NCBI GenBank assembly: GCA_023657425.1
Contig: JAGTJW010000001.1
Location: 992,001-1,056,000, forward strand
Length of the DNA: 64,000 nt
From: Ideonella sp. WA131b
Lineage (GTDB): Bacteria > Pseudomonadota > Gammaproteobacteria > Burkholderiales > Burkholderiaceae_C
Direction of reading: 5' to 3'
Shown: positions 63,007-64,000 of the stretch, piece by piece
How positions within the stretch are numbered: position 1 is the stretch's first letter
Layout of the letters: the number at the start of each line of letters is the position of its first letter
Notes under the pieces: model-generated
Seen by the model: the letters and a program-made list of their open reading frames with translations, nothing else
The model's database searches: none
What the model was told of the DNA's origin: nothing
Position numbers and translations under genes: made by a program

Positions 63007-64000
63007 ACGCCCCCGCCGACCGCATCGCCCCCGCCGCCAGCTCGCTGGCCAGCCTGATCGAGCAGCACGCCCCCGCGCTGGAGGCCGCCGTCATCGCGTG
63101 GCGGCGCGACCTGCACGAGCACCCCGAGCTCGGCAACCGCGAGTTCCGCACCGCCGGCATCGTGGCCGGGCACCTGCGCCGCCTGGGCTTCGACGAGGTG
63201 CGCACCGGCGTGGCCCACACCGGCGTGGTGGGGCTGCTGGTGGGCGGCCGGCCCGGCCCCGTGGTGGCGCTGCGCGCCGACATGGACGCGCTGCCCGTGA
63301 CCGAGTTCAACGAGCTGCCCTTCCGCAGCCGCGTGCGCACGCCATGGAACGGCGAGGAGGTGGGCGTGATGCACGCCTGCGGCCACGACTGCCACGTCGC
63401 CATCCTGATGGGCGTGGCCAGCCTGCTGGCCGCCCTGCGCGGGCAGCTCGCCGGCAGCGTGAAGTTCATCTTCCAGCCCGCCGAGGAGATGCCGCCTGAG
63501 GGCGAGGACGGCGGCGCCAAGATGATGATCGCCGAGGGCGCGCTGGAGAACCCGCGCCCCGGCGCCATCTTCGGCCTGCACGTCACGAGCCGGCAGAACA
63601 CCGGCCGCGTGGGCTGGCGCAGCGGGCCGGTGATGGCCAGCTCCGACTACTTCCGGATCGACGTGCAGGGCCGGCAGACACACGGCGCCGCGCCCTGGCT
63701 GGGCGTGGACCCCATCGTCACCTCGGCGCAGATCGTGCTGGGGCTGCAGACCATCGTCAGCCGCACGCAGGAGATCACCAAGGAGCCGGCGGTCGTCACC
63801 GTGGGCGTGATCAAGGGCGGGGTGCGCGAGAACATCATTCCCGACTCGGTGCAGCTGCGCGGCACCATCCGCAGCTTCGACGAGGGCATGCGCGACGACA
63901 TCCACGAGCGCGTGACGACGCTGGCCGAGGCCATCGCGCGCGGCAACCGCGCCGGCTGCCGGGTGTGCGTGCAGAAGAACTACCCGGTCACCGTCAACGA
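63003..64000 (+). CDS. M20-family amidohydrolase (hippurate hydrolase-like), 3' end beyond the window
   Basis: The first 332 residues. The ATG overlaps the mnmA stop (ATGA). Metal ligands of M20D amidohydrolases are visible: [65 protein letters not shown] and the His in FGLHVTS. The dimerisation-domain His is in [16 protein letters not shown]. Substrates are N-acyl amino acids or related amides; HipO and AmaB types cannot be separated by eye. Confidence 0.9.
   Translation, partial: MNAPADRIAPAASSLASLIEQHAPALEAAVIAWRRDLHEHPELGNREFRTAGIVAGHLRRLGFDEVRTGVAHTGVVGLLVGGRPGPVVALRADMDALPVTEFNELPFRSRVRTPWNGEEVGVMHACGHDCHVAILMGVASLLAALRGQLAGSVKFIFQPAEEMPPEGEDGGAKMMIAEGALENPRPGAIFGLHVTSRQNTGRVGWRSGPVMASSDYFRIDVQGRQTHGAAPWLGVDPIVTSAQIVLGLQTIVSRTQEITKEPAVVTVGVIKGGVRENIIPDSVQLRGTIRSFDEGMRDDIHERVTTLAEAIARGNRAGCRVCVQKNYPVTVN

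Overview
The window looks like a chromosomal segment of a very GC-rich betaproteobacterium, most likely order Burkholderiales (Rubrivivax/Leptothrix/Ideonella or Comamonadaceae-like). The basis is gene order and protein type: bamE-dapB-exbB-exbD-leuS-lptE-holA with fur divergent, hpf-ptsN-hprK, lptD-surA-rsmA, a MetX/MetW pair, and CTGAGCCTGTCGAAGGG-type intergenic repeats. I see no rRNA or tRNA gene and no CRISPR array. The genus is not fixed by anything visible.

Left half (1-25.5 kb), mostly core genome: outer-membrane biogenesis and rRNA methylation (lptD end, surA, rsmA); a secreted barnase-type RNase with its barstar inhibitor; malic enzyme maeB facing a DctS/DctR-like two-component system; thiL-pgpA-pncC and a hydroxyacid reductase in tightly overlapping order; a PLP desulfhydrase/sulfo-lyase; the long minus-strand operon bamE to holA; fur; the nitrogen-PTS genes hpf, ptsN and hprK; a glutathione transferase and a glutamate-synthase-like FMN protein.

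Middle (25.5-39.5 kb), a patchwork: a large type IIG-like restriction-methylase gene broken by several frame changes; a compound minisatellite of eight 42-bp units followed by fourteen 22/23-bp units; a fluoroacetate-dehalogenase-like hydrolase in which every catalytic and fluoride-pocket residue is present; mipA/ompV; a SAM-II riboswitch, a 15-codon leader ORF and metX-metW; an IS630-family element inserted exactly at the metW stop codon; an mprF remnant; two head-to-head genes that both lack a clear start; a DegP-type protease and a small K+ channel.

Right half (39.5-64 kb), accessory: a coupled cassette of a class III cyclase-STAND ATPase-TPR protein, a catalase-related peroxidase, an unknown 242-residue protein and a DyP peroxidase, ending at an IS3 transposase remnant; then a frameshifted TPR/winged-helix regulator divergent from a caspase-fold (clostripain C11) peptidase, and a V8/trypsin-like protease facing it. 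Between the two proteases lies a 275-bp nested palindromic element with 34-bp perfect arms that appears to sit in frame inside an ORF, and a solo 36-bp palindrome made of two fused ends of the same element. After this come a GlxA regulator with a cysteine hydrolase, a NUDIX hydrolase, a subtilisin-like lipoprotein, a MoxR/vWA/membrane-protein cassette, mnmA and a truncated M20 amidohydrolase.

The best candidates for something new are the cyclase-STAND/peroxidase cassette, the two-protease locus with its in-frame palindromic element, and the SAM-II/leader-ORF arrangement before metX. These functional links are inferences from gene order and motifs only.
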